A DNA stretch of 64,000 bases from Chryseobacterium sp. VAUSW3 (GTDB lineage Bacteria > Bacteroidota > Bacteroidia > Flavobacteriales > Weeksellaceae): contig NZ_NIUY01000001.1 in the NCBI RefSeq assembly GCF_002205795.1, positions 558,001-622,000 on the forward strand, read 5' to 3'. The position numbers were made by a program, and so were the translations under genes. How positions within the stretch are numbered: the first letter of the stretch is position 1; each line of letters opens with the position of its first letter. The notes under the pieces were generated by a model. It made no database searches. It was not told the DNA's origin and saw only the letters and a program-made list of their open reading frames with translations. Of the stretch, positions 34,004 through 43,433 are shown in pieces.

Positions 34004-34711
34004 TTATAAATGTAAAGCTGTCTCCAGAGCCAACTCAATCATTGGAGTTAAGGCCTGTTCTCTCTGATCTGCCGAAATTTGTTCCTGTGTCGGAATAATA
34101 TCCGATACCGTGAGAAGCGTAGCCGCATTTTTTCCTAAATGTTTGGCATTTGCAAAAAGCGCGAAAGCTTCCATTTCTACTGCTGTACAATTGTACTTCT
34201 CTGCAATTGCAGGAGTTCCGGGCGTTGCCCTGTAGAAAATATCGCTGGTATGGATGTTTGTGGACTTTAGCGCTTGAGATAATTTTGCTGCGGTCTCATT
34301 AATTACGCCAAATACATTCCCCTGATTTTCAATAATTTCATCTTCAATTCCCCATGCAAATTTTGCGTAAGTCGATTCGCTGGCTGCATTTTCAACATTC
34401 AACACATCAAATAAATTCAGCTCGGAGGTGTATCCTCCGCAGGTTCCGATTCTTATGATGGTATCCACGTCATATTCCGTATAAAGTTCGTAAGAATAAA
34501 TCCCGATACTGGGCGCGCCCATTCCGCTTGCACCTACCGAGATTTCTTTACCTTTATACAAACCGGTAAAATAATAAATATTGCGGGTTTTGCTTACCAG
34601 TCTTACCTCATTCAGAAAATTGTCGGCAATATATTTTGCACGAAGTGGGTCTCCGGGTTGCAAAACTGTTTTTGCGATTTCTCCTTTTTTTGCAGCGATA
34701 TGAACACTCAT
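34004..34711 (-). CDS. deoD: Purine nucleoside phosphorylase DeoD-type
   Basis: A 235-residue hexameric-type purine nucleoside phosphorylase, splitting purine (deoxy)nucleosides to base and ribose-1-phosphate. Motifs: VLQPGDPLRAKYIA, GMGAPSIGIYSYEL with the phosphate-site residues, IRIGTCGGY, AVEMEAFALFA, and VSDII with the catalytic Asp. Length is normal. Apparently monocistronic. Confidence 0.95.
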   Translation of the reverse strand: MSVHIAAKKGEIAKTVLQPGDPLRAKYIADNFLNEVRLVSKTRNIYYFTGLYKGKEISVGASGMGAPSIGIYSYELYTEYDVDTIIRIGTCGGYTSELNLFDVLNVENAASESTYAKFAWGIEDEIIENQGNVFGVINETAAKLSQALKSTNIHTSDIFYRATPGTPAIAEKYNCTAVEMEAFALFANAKHLGKNAATLLTVSDIIPTQEQISADQREQALTPMIELALETALHL

Positions 34712-34823
34712 AATTTTAATTTTAAAATGAAGTTTAAAAGTAAGAAATAATGTTTGATTTAAAAATTATGTTCATCAAAAATTTCCCTGAAACTCCATAA
34801 AACAGACAAAAATCATACAATTA

Positions 34824-34850
34824 AAACCCGCTGATTTTTGCAGCGGGTTT
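34824..34850 (-). terminator. Terminator of the lipoprotein gene at 34886
   Basis: 10-bp perfect stem AAACCCGCTG (34824-34833) / CAGCGGGTTT (34841-34850), 7-nt loop; TTTTAATT follows on the minus strand. Confidence 0.8.
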
Positions 34851-34885
34851 CATTTATAGGTAAAAATTTGAATGATATCTAAATA

Positions 34886-35389
34886 TTAGTCGCGGTCCGG
34901 AATGTTGTAAAATTTAATTACACTGTTGTAATCACTGTAATTCACGCCCGCATTTTTACCCTGTGAAGCGGGAACCAAAACAATTCTGAATCGCTGGTTA
35001 TTAAGATACTGTGTAGCTTCTGCAGCTGTAAAGGTAGCCTGGTCGAAGTTTGCTTCGGTATAAATTTCAATATTTGCCGTATCGAACAGGAAATTATAAT
35101 CTAATTCTCTGCCGTTAGATAAATATTCGGTTTTAGGTAAAAGCTGCCAAACTGCAGTTCCAGAAGATCCTGAATTAATGTTTCTGTAAACCAACACTAC
35201 ATCTGTACTTGCAATGTTGATTCCCTGAGAAATCGTATAACTGTTTCCACTGTTGAAGGTTCCTGTAATATCTCTCATCATTGGATAAGTATCATTATCA
35301 TCAACCAGCACTTCATCATTTCTATCCGTACAGCTCACTGCCAGAAAGCCAAAAATCGCCATAAGCAGTATTGTAAAGTAATTTTTCAT
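34886..35389 (-). CDS. Hypothetical lipoprotein
   Basis: A 167-residue predicted lipoprotein with the lipobox ending at Cys20 (LAVSC) followed by an acidic stretch (TDRNDEVLVDD) that may direct it to the cell surface. The rest is rich in beta-type sequence (ITGTFNSGNSYTISQG, STDVVLVYRNINSGSSG) and looks like a small secreted beta domain seen in other flavobacteria; no named family. The ATG at 35389 gives a proper signal peptide, whereas a longer frame to 35437 does not. Divergent from the GH3 gene. Confidence 0.75.
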   Translation of the reverse strand: MKNYFTILLMAIFGFLAVSCTDRNDEVLVDDNDTYPMMRDITGTFNSGNSYTISQGINIASTDVVLVYRNINSGSSGTAVWQLLPKTEYLSNGRELDYNFLFDTANIEIYTEANFDQATFTAAEATQYLNNQRFRIVLVPASQGKNAGVNYSDYNSVIKFYNIPDRD

Positions 35390-35466
35390 TTTTATATAAT
35401 TAAAGGTTTGTAAGCTACATCTCAATATGCATGCCAATAAATTAGAAATTTAAACTTTAAAAATTG

Positions 35467-35474
35467 TATTTTTG
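35467..35474 (+). promoter_or_regulatory. GH3-operon -7 box
   Basis: TATTTTTG fits TAnnTTTG and ends 22 nt before the GH3 ATG; no clear -33 element. Confidence 0.45.
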
Positions 35475-35496
35475 TTTATCATCTTAAATCTGATTA

Positions 35497-37227
35497 ATGA
35501 AAACTGCAAAACATACATTCCTTAGTATTCTTTTTTTATTCACTTCCATCCATTTATTTGCCCAGTACCAACCAAAAAATCTCACCACGGCGGATTTAAA
35601 AAAGGCAGAAGAATGGGTAAATACAACCTATAATTCACTTTCTCAGGATCAAAAACTCGGGCAGTTATTCATTGTTGCACTGTATACCAATAAAGGCGAA
35701 AACTATATCAGCAACGTAAGAAACATTGTGGAGCAGGAACAGATTGGCGGATTAATCCTGATGCAGGACGATGCAGCCAGAGAAATAAATTTAGTAAATG
35801 AGTTCCAGTCGAAATCCAAAGTTCCGCTTATGATCGGGATGGATGCAGAATGGGGACTCTTCCAGCGGATTGCTGCAGCCCATAAATTTCCTTGGGCAAT
35901 GACTTTAGGAGCCATTCAGGATAAAAATCTGATCACCCAAATGGCAGCCAAAATTGCAGAAGATTCCAAAAGAATGGGTGTTAACTGGGATTTCGCGCCG
36001 GTGGTTGATGTAAATACAAATCCGGACAATCCTATTATCGGAAACCGAAGCTTCGGATCCGAAGTTCAGAATGTCGTGAATTCTGCATTAGCATACTCCA
36101 ACGGTTTGCAGGATAACAGAATTTTAGCCGCCATAAAACATTTTCCGGGCCACGGTGATACCAGCACAGATTCTCACCTGGATCTGCCCGTGGTAGCTCA
36201 TCATATCGACCGCCTGAACGCGGTGGAACTGGCGCCCTTCAAAACGCTTATGGATAAAGGAATTGGCGGGGTAATGGTCGCCCATCTCTATGTTCCTGCT
36301 TTGGAAAAGGAAAAGGGAATTCCAGCTTCAATTTCCAAAAATATCATAACCGGCCTTCTGAAAGAAAAATTTGGGTATAAAGGACTGATCATTACTGATG
36401 CGCTCAATATGGGTGCCGTTGCAAAACGCTATAAACCCGGCGAATTGGATGCACTTGCATTTAAAGCCGGAAACGACATTATGCTGTTTTCAGAAGGGGT
36501 AAAGGAAGGCAAAAGACTCATTCAGCTTGCGATTGACAAAAAGGAAATCACCCAGAACCGTATTGAAGAAAGCGTGAAGAAAATCCTGCTGACAAAATAT
36601 TTTCTGGGACTCGATAAGTACGAACCCAGAAACCCGGAAAACATTAACTACCATTTGAACAATGAATCTCATACAAAACTGGTTCAAAATCTTTACACCA
36701 ACGCTTTAACGCTGCTAAAAGACAATAAAAAACTTCTTCCCTTAAATTGCAGTGAAGTTTACTATTATGTTCCCCTTGAAGAAGCTCCCTATCAAACTTT
36801 TGCGGATCAGCTAAATTTAAAAACTACTGTAATCGTAAAGAAAAGTTCAGAGATAGCTTCAATTCCGAAACATTCAAAAGTGATTATCGGCTTCCACAAA
36901 GACAATTCTACCGCTTATAAACCGTATAAAATTTCGGACGAAAGCAAAAAAATCCTTGGGGAATTAAGCAAAAACCATCAGGTAATTCTCAATGTTTTCG
37001 GATCGGCTTATGCTTTAAAAGATATTGATATTTCAAATGTATCCACTGTTTTGGTATCCTACGAAAATAATGATGACTCTATGACTGCCACGGCAAAAGC
37101 GCTCTCAGGAAAAAGTAAAATTACAGGACGTTTACCCGTATCAGTAAACGAAATTTTAAAAGCCGGAATGGGAACAGACCTTCATATGACTGCAGAAAAC
37201 AAAACATCAAAAAAAGCAACAAAATAA
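35497..37227 (+). CDS. Glycoside hydrolase family 3, beta-N-acetylglucosaminidase-like
   Basis: A 576-residue exported GH3 enzyme: signal peptide (1-22, ending LFAQ), a TIM-barrel catalytic domain and a C-terminal GH3_C-like domain (about 390-560). KHFPGHGDT near residue 213 is the His-Asp general-acid motif specific to NagZ-type GH3 enzymes, and the nucleophile Asp lies in ITDALNMGA near residue 301. It probably removes N-acetylglucosamine from peptidoglycan fragments; other beta-glycosides cannot be excluded. bshA follows after 37 nt. Confidence 0.88.
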   Translation: MKTAKHTFLSILFLFTSIHLFAQYQPKNLTTADLKKAEEWVNTTYNSLSQDQKLGQLFIVALYTNKGENYISNVRNIVEQEQIGGLILMQDDAAREINLVNEFQSKSKVPLMIGMDAEWGLFQRIAAAHKFPWAMTLGAIQDKNLITQMAAKIAEDSKRMGVNWDFAPVVDVNTNPDNPIIGNRSFGSEVQNVVNSALAYSNGLQDNRILAAIKHFPGHGDTSTDSHLDLPVVAHHIDRLNAVELAPFKTLMDKGIGGVMVAHLYVPALEKEKGIPASISKNIITGLLKEKFGYKGLIITDALNMGAVAKRYKPGELDALAFKAGNDIMLFSEGVKEGKRLIQLAIDKKEITQNRIEESVKKILLTKYFLGLDKYEPRNPENINYHLNNESHTKLVQNLYTNALTLLKDNKKLLPLNCSEVYYYVPLEEAPYQTFADQLNLKTTVIVKKSSEIASIPKHSKVIIGFHKDNSTAYKPYKISDESKKILGELSKNHQVILNVFGSAYALKDIDISNVSTVLVSYENNDDSMTATAKALSGKSKITGRLPVSVNEILKAGMGTDLHMTAENKTSKKATK

Positions 37228-37264
37228 AAGTAATTGAGTAATTCAATTTAAAAACAAAACACCT

Positions 37265-38413
37265 ATGAAAATCGGAATTCTCTGTTACCCAACCTACGGC
37301 GGAAGCGGCATTGTTGCTACAGAACTGGGCATGTCGCTCGCAAACAAAGGCTATGAAGTACACTTCATAAGTTCAAACCTTCCGGCTCGGCTGGATATTA
37401 CCAACCCCAATATTTTTTTCCATAAAGTAAACGTTCAAACTTATCCGCTCTTTCAGTACCAGCCGTACGACATTGCGCTATCATCGATGATTTACCGCGT
37501 AGTAAATCTTTATAAACTCGATCTTTTGCATGCACATTACGCCATTCCGTATGCTTATGCGGCCTTTACCGCAAAACAAATGCTTAAAGAAGAAGGCAAA
37601 GATATTCCTTTGGTTACCACACTTCACGGTACAGACATCACGTTGGTGGGTCAGCATCCAAGCTACAAACACGCAGTAGAATTCTCTATAAATCAATCAG
37701 ATACCATCACATCGGTTTCTGAAAGTTTAAAAAAAGACACACTGCAGATTTTTAACATCAAGAAAGAAATTAAAGTCATCACCAATTTTATCGATAACAC
37801 AGAATTTGATGAATTTAATGCGTGCAGCAGAAAGCAGTTTGCCACAGATGATGAAAAAATCCTGATTCACGTTTCTAACCTTCGGCCTGTAAAAAGGATT
37901 ATTGATGTTTTAGAAATCTTTAAAGATGTTGAAAAACACGTTAAATCAAAACTTATCATTATTGGCGAAGGCCCTGATATGGAAAAAGTAAACGAATTTC
38001 TGGAGAAAAACCCGAATCTTATCAATAAAATAAGGCTTTTAGGAAAGGTAAACGATCTTTACAGGATCCTGCAGCTGTCCGATGTATTTTTACTGCCATC
38101 CGAACAGGAAAGTTTCGGACTTGCTGCCCTGGAAGCAATGGCAGCGCAAACGCCCGTTATCAGCTCGAATGCAGGCGGAATTCCGGAAGTAAATATTCAG
38201 GGCGAAACAGGTTATTTGGCAGAAATAGGCAATGTGAAAGCCATGAGCAACTACGCCATCAAACTGTTGAGCAACGATGAGCTGCTTCTGGAAATGAAAA
38301 GTAATGCAAAAAAACAGGCCATTAGATTTGATCTAAAGAACATCCTTCCGCTTTATGAACAGATGTACGATGAAACACTAAAGAATTTTAAAAGTGATAT
38401 GCCAATTAAATAG
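37265..38413 (+). CDS. bshA: N-acetyl-alpha-D-glucosaminyl L-malate synthase BshA
   Basis: A 382-residue GT4 glycosyltransferase joining GlcNAc from UDP-GlcNAc to L-malate, the first step of bacillithiol synthesis. The N-terminus CYPTYGGSGIVATELG and the motif TLHGTDITLVGQHPSY are characteristic of BshA; the donor-site motif PSEQESFGLAALEAMA is in the C-terminal Rossmann domain. bshB1 is in the same window at 45.8-46.5 kb; bshC is not in view. The gene is flanked by GH3 and DUF2851 genes on the same strand. Confidence 0.93.
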   Translation: MKIGILCYPTYGGSGIVATELGMSLANKGYEVHFISSNLPARLDITNPNIFFHKVNVQTYPLFQYQPYDIALSSMIYRVVNLYKLDLLHAHYAIPYAYAAFTAKQMLKEEGKDIPLVTTLHGTDITLVGQHPSYKHAVEFSINQSDTITSVSESLKKDTLQIFNIKKEIKVITNFIDNTEFDEFNACSRKQFATDDEKILIHVSNLRPVKRIIDVLEIFKDVEKHVKSKLIIIGEGPDMEKVNEFLEKNPNLINKIRLLGKVNDLYRILQLSDVFLLPSEQESFGLAALEAMAAQTPVISSNAGGIPEVNIQGETGYLAEIGNVKAMSNYAIKLLSNDELLLEMKSNAKKQAIRFDLKNILPLYEQMYDETLKNFKSDMPIK

Positions 38414-38438
38414 CTAAATCATGTAAAAACCAACCGGG

Positions 38439-39710
38439 ATGAACGAAAAGCTCCTTCAATATCTTTGGAATTTCAAGATTTTCAAAAGTTTTGATTTTAA
38501 AGATGTGGAAGGACATCCTTTGGAAATCCTCGATTTCGGAAAATGGAATTTTGACTCCGGACCCGATTTCCTTTTGGGAAAAATAAGATTCAGAGATTTA
38601 CTCTTAGCCGGAAATATTGAACTTCATGTAAAATCTTCCGATTACATTTTTCATCAGCATTCCGGAAATCCCGAGTTCGAAAATTTAATTTTACATGCCG
38701 TTTTTTATCACGATGTGGAGGTTGAGGAACTTCAGAACAGGAACATTCCCACGCTGGAATTAAAAAATTATATCGACGAAACAGTACTCTGGAAATACGA
38801 ATCCTTACTCAAACAAAATCAGTTTATCGCCTGCGAAAATTTATTTTCACCCACTTTTATACCTTTTAATTTTACCGAAGAAATCCTCATTAAAAAACTC
38901 GATGAAAAATCGATCGTCATTGAAGAAGCACTACGGCTGAACAAAAATAACTATGAAGCTGTACTTTTTCACCAACTTGCTTATGCGTTCGGTTTAAAAA
39001 TAAATGCTGAAAACTTTAAACAGCTTGCCGAAAGCCTCGACTTTTCTGTGGTGAATAAAATCCGCCAAAATCAAACCCAGCTCGAAGCTTTGTTTTTCGG
39101 AGTCTGCGGCTGGCTCGCAAAACCGGAAGATGAACAGATGAAAATTTGGAAAAGAGAATTTGATTTTCTTACCGTTAAATATCAACTCCCAACACTGAAA
39201 ATTACTCCGAAATTCTCCAAACTTCGGCCGCCCAACTTCCCCACCGTGAGGCTCTCACAACTTGCATCGCTTTATTATTTGAACCAAAATCTGTTTTCGA
39301 AGCTTGTTCTGGTAAAAAACATTAATGATATTAAAAGCATTTTCAACAGTGTAAAAGCAAGTGAATATTGGGACAACCGTTTTAATTTCGGTAAAATTTC
39401 TCCTATTGTAGGCGAAAAATTTCTGACGGAAGAATTTATGAATCTTATTCTGATCAATACTGTTTTACCTTTTAAATATACTTATCACAAAAATGCCGAT
39501 GAGCATATCAGTGATGAAATTCTGGATTTTTACCGCACAATGAATCCCGAAAAAAACACCACCACCGAAAATTGGAAATCACTGAATGTAAAAATGAACA
39601 ATGCGCTGGAAAGCCAGGCCTTTATTTATCATTACAAAAATTTCTGTGAAAAAAAGAATTGCTTAAACTGCAGCATAGGATATCAGCTTCTCGGCGTCAA
39701 AAACCCGTGA
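38439..39710 (+). CDS. DUF2851 family protein
   Basis: A 423-residue soluble protein of DUF2851, frequent in Bacteroidota and without known function. The conserved N-terminal part contains LDFGKWNFDSGPDFLLGKIRF and GNIELHVKSSDY, then HSGNPEFENLILHAVFYHDVE (DNA 38656-38720); the C-terminus has a CEKKNCLNC cluster that could bind metal. The nuclease-like spacing of acidic residues in the N-terminal block is suggestive only. It lies 25 nt after bshA, probably in the same transcript. Confidence 0.82.
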   Translation: MNEKLLQYLWNFKIFKSFDFKDVEGHPLEILDFGKWNFDSGPDFLLGKIRFRDLLLAGNIELHVKSSDYIFHQHSGNPEFENLILHAVFYHDVEVEELQNRNIPTLELKNYIDETVLWKYESLLKQNQFIACENLFSPTFIPFNFTEEILIKKLDEKSIVIEEALRLNKNNYEAVLFHQLAYAFGLKINAENFKQLAESLDFSVVNKIRQNQTQLEALFFGVCGWLAKPEDEQMKIWKREFDFLTVKYQLPTLKITPKFSKLRPPNFPTVRLSQLASLYYLNQNLFSKLVLVKNINDIKSIFNSVKASEYWDNRFNFGKISPIVGEKFLTEEFMNLILINTVLPFKYTYHKNADEHISDEILDFYRTMNPEKNTTTENWKSLNVKMNNALESQAFIYHYKNFCEKKNCLNCSIGYQLLGVKNP

Positions 39711-39761
39711 ATCTCTGATATAATTCATTGTAAATTCATATGCTTTTGCCGTAAATAGTGC

Positions 39762-39769
39762 TAAATTTG
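39762..39769 (+). promoter_or_regulatory. -7 box of the YidE-type transporter gene
   Basis: TAAATTTG fits TAnnTTTG and ends 16 nt before the ATG at 39786. No -33 TTTG at the usual distance. Confidence 0.5.
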
Positions 39770-39785
39770 AATAAAAATCAGCAAA

Positions 39786-41474
39786 ATGTTCGATTGGTTA
39801 AAAGCACTTCTTCTTCCTGCCGAAAATCCTACGGTTACACAATCCATCGTTGTAATTATGTTGGCGGTGGGATCCGGAATTTTCTTCGGAAGGTTAAAAA
39901 TGGGCAAAATTACTTTTGGTGTTTCGGCCGTAATGTTTACAGGATTACTTTTGGGCCATTTCGGTTACCGAATTGACGAAGGAATCCTGAATTTCATCCG
40001 CGATTTCGGTTTGATTCTTTTTGTTTACGGAATCGGTTTGCAGGTAGGGCCTTCATTTTTTTCTTCGTTCAGGAATGAAGGTTTGAAGTTCAATATACTC
40101 GCAGTCTCCACGGTCCTTTTCGGTGGGCTGATTACGGTTGTTCTCTTTAAAACTACAGGCCTTAAGATGGAAGATTTGGTAGGAATTATGAGTGGTTCGG
40201 TAACCAATACGCCTGGTCTTGGAGCCGCGAAAAACACCATTGAAGAAATAAAAAACTCTTTCCCCGACCGGGTTTTCAACGATCCTACCATCGGATATGC
40301 GATTACTTATCCGCTGGGAGTTTTCGGAATTATCGGGACCATCATTGTATCCAAATTTTTGCTCAAGATTGATCCTGAAATCGAAATGCGGAAATTCCGG
40401 ATGTCGAAAATCAACAGCGAGCTGCCTTTAATCCACAAAAAAATGCGGGTTACCAATTCTCTATATTTTGGGAAAACCCTGCATGACACGATTAAAAGTT
40501 TTGGACGCAATATTGTAATTTCGCGGCTTAAACACAGCGGTAGTGAAGTGGTACAGTCGCCAACATTAGACGTGCATTTAAGAGAACGGGATGTGCTGAT
40601 GGTGGTAGGTTTAGAAAAAGATGTGGACGATTTTGTTGCAATGTTGGGAAGACCCTCCAGTGATTTATTTATTGAATCTGATTCTGAAATTCATAATAAA
40701 AATATTTTCGTTACCAAACCTTCAGTCATTCATAAAAAACTTTCAGAACTCGATCTTTACAACACGTATGATCTGAAGGTTACCCGTGTTTTCCGCGCGG
40801 GGCGGGAAATTCTTCCACGACCTTCTCTGGAACTCTTTTATGGTGATAAGTTGAGAGTCATTGGGTCTAAAGAAGCCATTGAAGAAGTAGAAAAGATCAT
40901 AGGAAATTCAGAAAAAAAACTTCTGGAACCCGATTTCCTTTCCCTCTTCGGAGGTTTGCTTTTGGGAGTAATCCTTGGATCAATTCCTATTGTAATCCCA
41001 AGTCTTCCGGTTCCCATAAAACTGGGTTTTGCTGCCGGGCCGCTTATTGTAGCGCTTTTAATTTCAAGATACGGAGGGATTTCTTTCATCCATTCCTACA
41101 TCAATAACGGTGCAATTTATTTTATGAAGGATCTGGGAATCTGTCTGTTTTTTGCAGCGGTGGGAATCCATGCCGGCGACGGTTTCTACGATAATTTTGT
41201 GAAATATAATGGCTGGAGTTGGCTGTTGTTCGGTTCAGCAATTACCTTTATTCCTTTAATCACAATGGTAATTGTGGGAAGATTTTTTATGAAAATTAAT
41301 TTCCTACAGCTTGCCGGAATTATGAGCGGAAGCTATACCGATCCTGCCGCATTGTCATTCAGCACGAATTATTTGGATTCTGATGTTCCTATTCAAAGTT
41401 ATGCGCAGGTTTATCCGCTGGTGACGATTTTCAGGATTTTCGTGGCGAGTCTTTTAATTTTGATATTCAGTTAA
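39786..41474 (+). CDS. AspT/YidE/YbjL family antiporter with two RCK_C domains
   Basis: A 562-residue membrane protein built of two homologous membrane halves around a cytosolic pair of TrkA-C (RCK_C) domains at about residues 215-285 and 290-375. Each membrane half carries a matching motif: GIMSGSVTNTPGLGAA in the first and GIMSGSYTDPAALSF in the second, as in AspT/YidE antiporters that exchange small anionic substrates. Substrate unknown. The gene has its own -7 box and ends in a bidirectional terminator. Confidence 0.88.
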   Translation: MFDWLKALLLPAENPTVTQSIVVIMLAVGSGIFFGRLKMGKITFGVSAVMFTGLLLGHFGYRIDEGILNFIRDFGLILFVYGIGLQVGPSFFSSFRNEGLKFNILAVSTVLFGGLITVVLFKTTGLKMEDLVGIMSGSVTNTPGLGAAKNTIEEIKNSFPDRVFNDPTIGYAITYPLGVFGIIGTIIVSKFLLKIDPEIEMRKFRMSKINSELPLIHKKMRVTNSLYFGKTLHDTIKSFGRNIVISRLKHSGSEVVQSPTLDVHLRERDVLMVVGLEKDVDDFVAMLGRPSSDLFIESDSEIHNKNIFVTKPSVIHKKLSELDLYNTYDLKVTRVFRAGREILPRPSLELFYGDKLRVIGSKEAIEEVEKIIGNSEKKLLEPDFLSLFGGLLLGVILGSIPIVIPSLPVPIKLGFAAGPLIVALLISRYGGISFIHSYINNGAIYFMKDLGICLFFAAVGIHAGDGFYDNFVKYNGWSWLLFGSAITFIPLITMVIVGRFFMKINFLQLAGIMSGSYTDPAALSFSTNYLDSDVPIQSYAQVYPLVTIFRIFVASLLILIFS

Positions 41475-41475
41475 T

Positions 41476-41507
41476 AAAAAAGAGCAACTTAACAGTTGCT
41501 CTTTTTT
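41476..41507. terminator. Bidirectional terminator between the transporter and yajC
   Basis: 14-bp perfect stem AAAAAAGAGCAACT (41476-41489) / AGTTGCTCTTTTTT (41494-41507) with a TAAC loop. It serves both convergent transcripts. Confidence 0.95.
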
Positions 41508-41521
41508 ATTGATTAAGAAAA

Positions 41522-41851
41522 TTATTTCTTGTCATCGGGTGTGGAATCCGGGAAACGCTGCTGCGTAAATTCTCTTGAAATTGCTGCTTTCTCGAATTTT
41601 AATTTTCCTGAAAGGGTTTCAATTACCACGCCATCATCCTGAATCTGTGCAATTCTGCCGTGCATTCCTGAAGTGGTTACTACTCTGCTTCCAACTTTCA
41701 GGGTTTCTTGGAAATTCTTTTCCTGTTTGGCCTTTTTCATTTGTGGACGAATCATCAGAAAATAAAATCCAACGAACATTAAGCCCATCATAATCATTGT
41801 AGGCATCATCGAACCTTCAGGTGAAGCCGCCTGTAAAAATATTGCTATCAT
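41522..41851 (-). CDS. yajC: Preprotein translocase subunit YajC
   Basis: A 109-residue YajC, the small SecDF-associated membrane protein: one helix near residues 18-35 followed by IRPQMKKAKQEKNF and a basic cytosolic domain (VGSRVVTTSGMHGRI). Third gene of the nusB-DUF1573-yajC operon, 19 nt after DUF1573. Confidence 0.93.
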   Translation of the reverse strand: MIAIFLQAASPEGSMMPTMIMMGLMFVGFYFLMIRPQMKKAKQEKNFQETLKVGSRVVTTSGMHGRIAQIQDDGVVIETLSGKLKFEKAAISREFTQQRFPDSTPDDKK

Positions 41852-41870
41852 ATAAATTTAAATTAAATAA

Positions 41871-42356
41871 TTAGGGCTGAATATCTGCCGTAAAACTCAG
41901 TACGATAGGCGCTTTTTCTACATTGGCATATACTTCTGCCTGTTTGCTTACCAGTCCGTCGAAACTTGCAGAATCAAATTTCAAAGTAATTTTACCTTTT
42001 TGTCCCGGAAGAATCGGTTCTTTTGTATAATCAGGAACGGTACAGCCGCAAGCGGGTTTAACTTCAGAAATTACCAGTGGATTTGTTCCGGTGTTGGTTA
42101 CTTCATATACATGCTCTACTTTATCACCTTTTTTAATTTTACCGAAAGAAAAATTAGATTCTGATAAGGCTACAGTAGTGGCTGGTCCTGCCGCTGCTGC
42201 TACAGCTACTGCTTCAGGCGCTGATGCTGATGCCTCAGGTGCAGCCGTTGCTTCTACATTTTCTTCAACTATAAGTTGATCGGCGGTTTGGTCTTTTTTG
42301 CAGCTTACTAATGTCATTGCCGCTACCAGGGGTAATAATTTTACTAAATTCTTCAT
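41871..42356 (-). CDS. DUF1573 lipoprotein
   Basis: A 161-residue lipoprotein, lipobox ending at Cys19 (TLVSC), with an Ala/Pro-rich linker (about residues 30-60) and one DUF1573 beta domain carrying the family CGCTVPDY motif, then LPGQKGKITLKFDS. DUF1573 domains are immunoglobulin-like and found at the envelope of Bacteroidota. Function unknown. It lies between nusB and yajC with gaps of 10 and 19 nt. Confidence 0.88.
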   Translation of the reverse strand: MKNLVKLLPLVAAMTLVSCKKDQTADQLIVEENVEATAAPEASASAPEAVAVAAAAGPATTVALSESNFSFGKIKKGDKVEHVYEVTNTGTNPLVISEVKPACGCTVPDYTKEPILPGQKGKITLKFDSASFDGLVSKQAEVYANVEKAPIVLSFTADIQP

Positions 42357-42366
42357 AAATATTTTA

Positions 42367-43272
42367 TTAATTTCTATTAAAATCTTTGGTGTATTTATCT
42401 AAAATTCCATTAATGAAAATGTTGGAACGGTCCGTGGAAAAAACTTTTGAAATCTCGATATATTCATTAATAATCACCCTGCCCGGCGTTAACGGGAAAT
42501 AATCGAGTTCGCAGATTGCAGTTACCAGAATAATTTTATCGATAAGCGAGATTCTTTCGATATCCCAGTTTTCGAGTCGGCCTTCCAGTTTATTCTCTGT
42601 TTCTTCCCAATGATTAAGGGTTTGCTTTAAAAGTTTGCGGGCAAATTCGCGGTCATCTTCATCTTTAATCATTTTGATTAAGGTGTGGCTCGGCTCATTT
42701 TCCTTAAAAAACCCGATGGTTTTCTGAATCATTGAATTTGAAATGTGAAAATCATCAGCCCAACTCAGTTCCAATCCCTCTACATGGTCATGAAAATCTT
42801 CATTCTCTGCAATATATCTTAAAAATAACTTGCCGATGAATTTCTGGTCTTCTTCAAAAGAATATCCTTCTTCTTTCATAAAATCCTGGTAACGTTTTCC
42901 GGAAGTCATTCGCTGGAAGGTTTTTACCAAAAGTTCATCGTGCAGTTCCCATTTCAGTTCCTGATGTTTCGAAGTGAAAGAAAGCCTTTCGGTGTTTTCT
43001 TCCAACATATTTAGCACCCTATTGTTGATGAATTTCTGATTGGGATTAAGGTTGTCTTCAGTCTTTATATACTTGTTTTTACCAATCTCAATCTGCTTTT
43101 CGGCGAGTGCTTTCAAGGCTACCAAAAAATTGAGCTGATAAATATAAAGATGATAGATTTTTTCGATCTGCGAAAACATGTTTTTCTCTAAAACATCTGC
43201 CTTCACAGGGTTTTGGTAATAAGAATATACCGCTTCTACGACTTTTTCACGAATTTGTCTTCTTCCTAACAT
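42367..43272 (-). CDS. nusB: Transcription antitermination factor NusB
   Basis: A 301-residue NusB: MLGRRQIREKVVEAVYSYYQN at the N-terminus is the conserved start, and the typical C-terminal NusB half follows (SLIDKIILVTAICELDYFPLTPGRVIINEYIEISK, DNA 42430-42540). It is twice the length of proteobacterial NusB because of a helical insertion after the first helices; this long form is normal in Bacteroidota. It starts the nusB-DUF1573-yajC operon. Confidence 0.9.
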   Translation of the reverse strand: MLGRRQIREKVVEAVYSYYQNPVKADVLEKNMFSQIEKIYHLYIYQLNFLVALKALAEKQIEIGKNKYIKTEDNLNPNQKFINNRVLNMLEENTERLSFTSKHQELKWELHDELLVKTFQRMTSGKRYQDFMKEEGYSFEEDQKFIGKLFLRYIAENEDFHDHVEGLELSWADDFHISNSMIQKTIGFFKENEPSHTLIKMIKDEDDREFARKLLKQTLNHWEETENKLEGRLENWDIERISLIDKIILVTAICELDYFPLTPGRVIINEYIEISKVFSTDRSNIFINGILDKYTKDFNRN

Positions 43273-43294
43273 TTCAAAGAGCTTTTTATGCGTG

Positions 43295-43302
43295 CAAAGA
43301 TA
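43295..43302 (-). promoter_or_regulatory. nusB promoter -7 box
   Basis: TATCTTTG followed by C on the minus strand ends 22 nt before the nusB ATG. No good -33 element is seen. Confidence 0.45.
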
Positions 43303-43378
43303 ACATTTTTTTGCAAACTCCTGTTTCTGTTTGTGTTTTCGGTTTCAATAAAAAACCTTCAATCCGTTTTCAATTTCT

Positions 43379-43386
43379 TACTTTTG
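43379..43386 (+). promoter_or_regulatory. ABC exporter -7 box
   Basis: TACTTTTG followed by C on the plus strand, 47 nt before the ATG at 43434; divergent from the nusB promoter. It shows that the longer frame opening at 43311 starts upstream of the transcript. Confidence 0.5.
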
Positions 43387-43433
43387 CATCAGGAAAATTT
43401 TCCGGCAGAACCCTCATTGCCAAAACCCAATCT

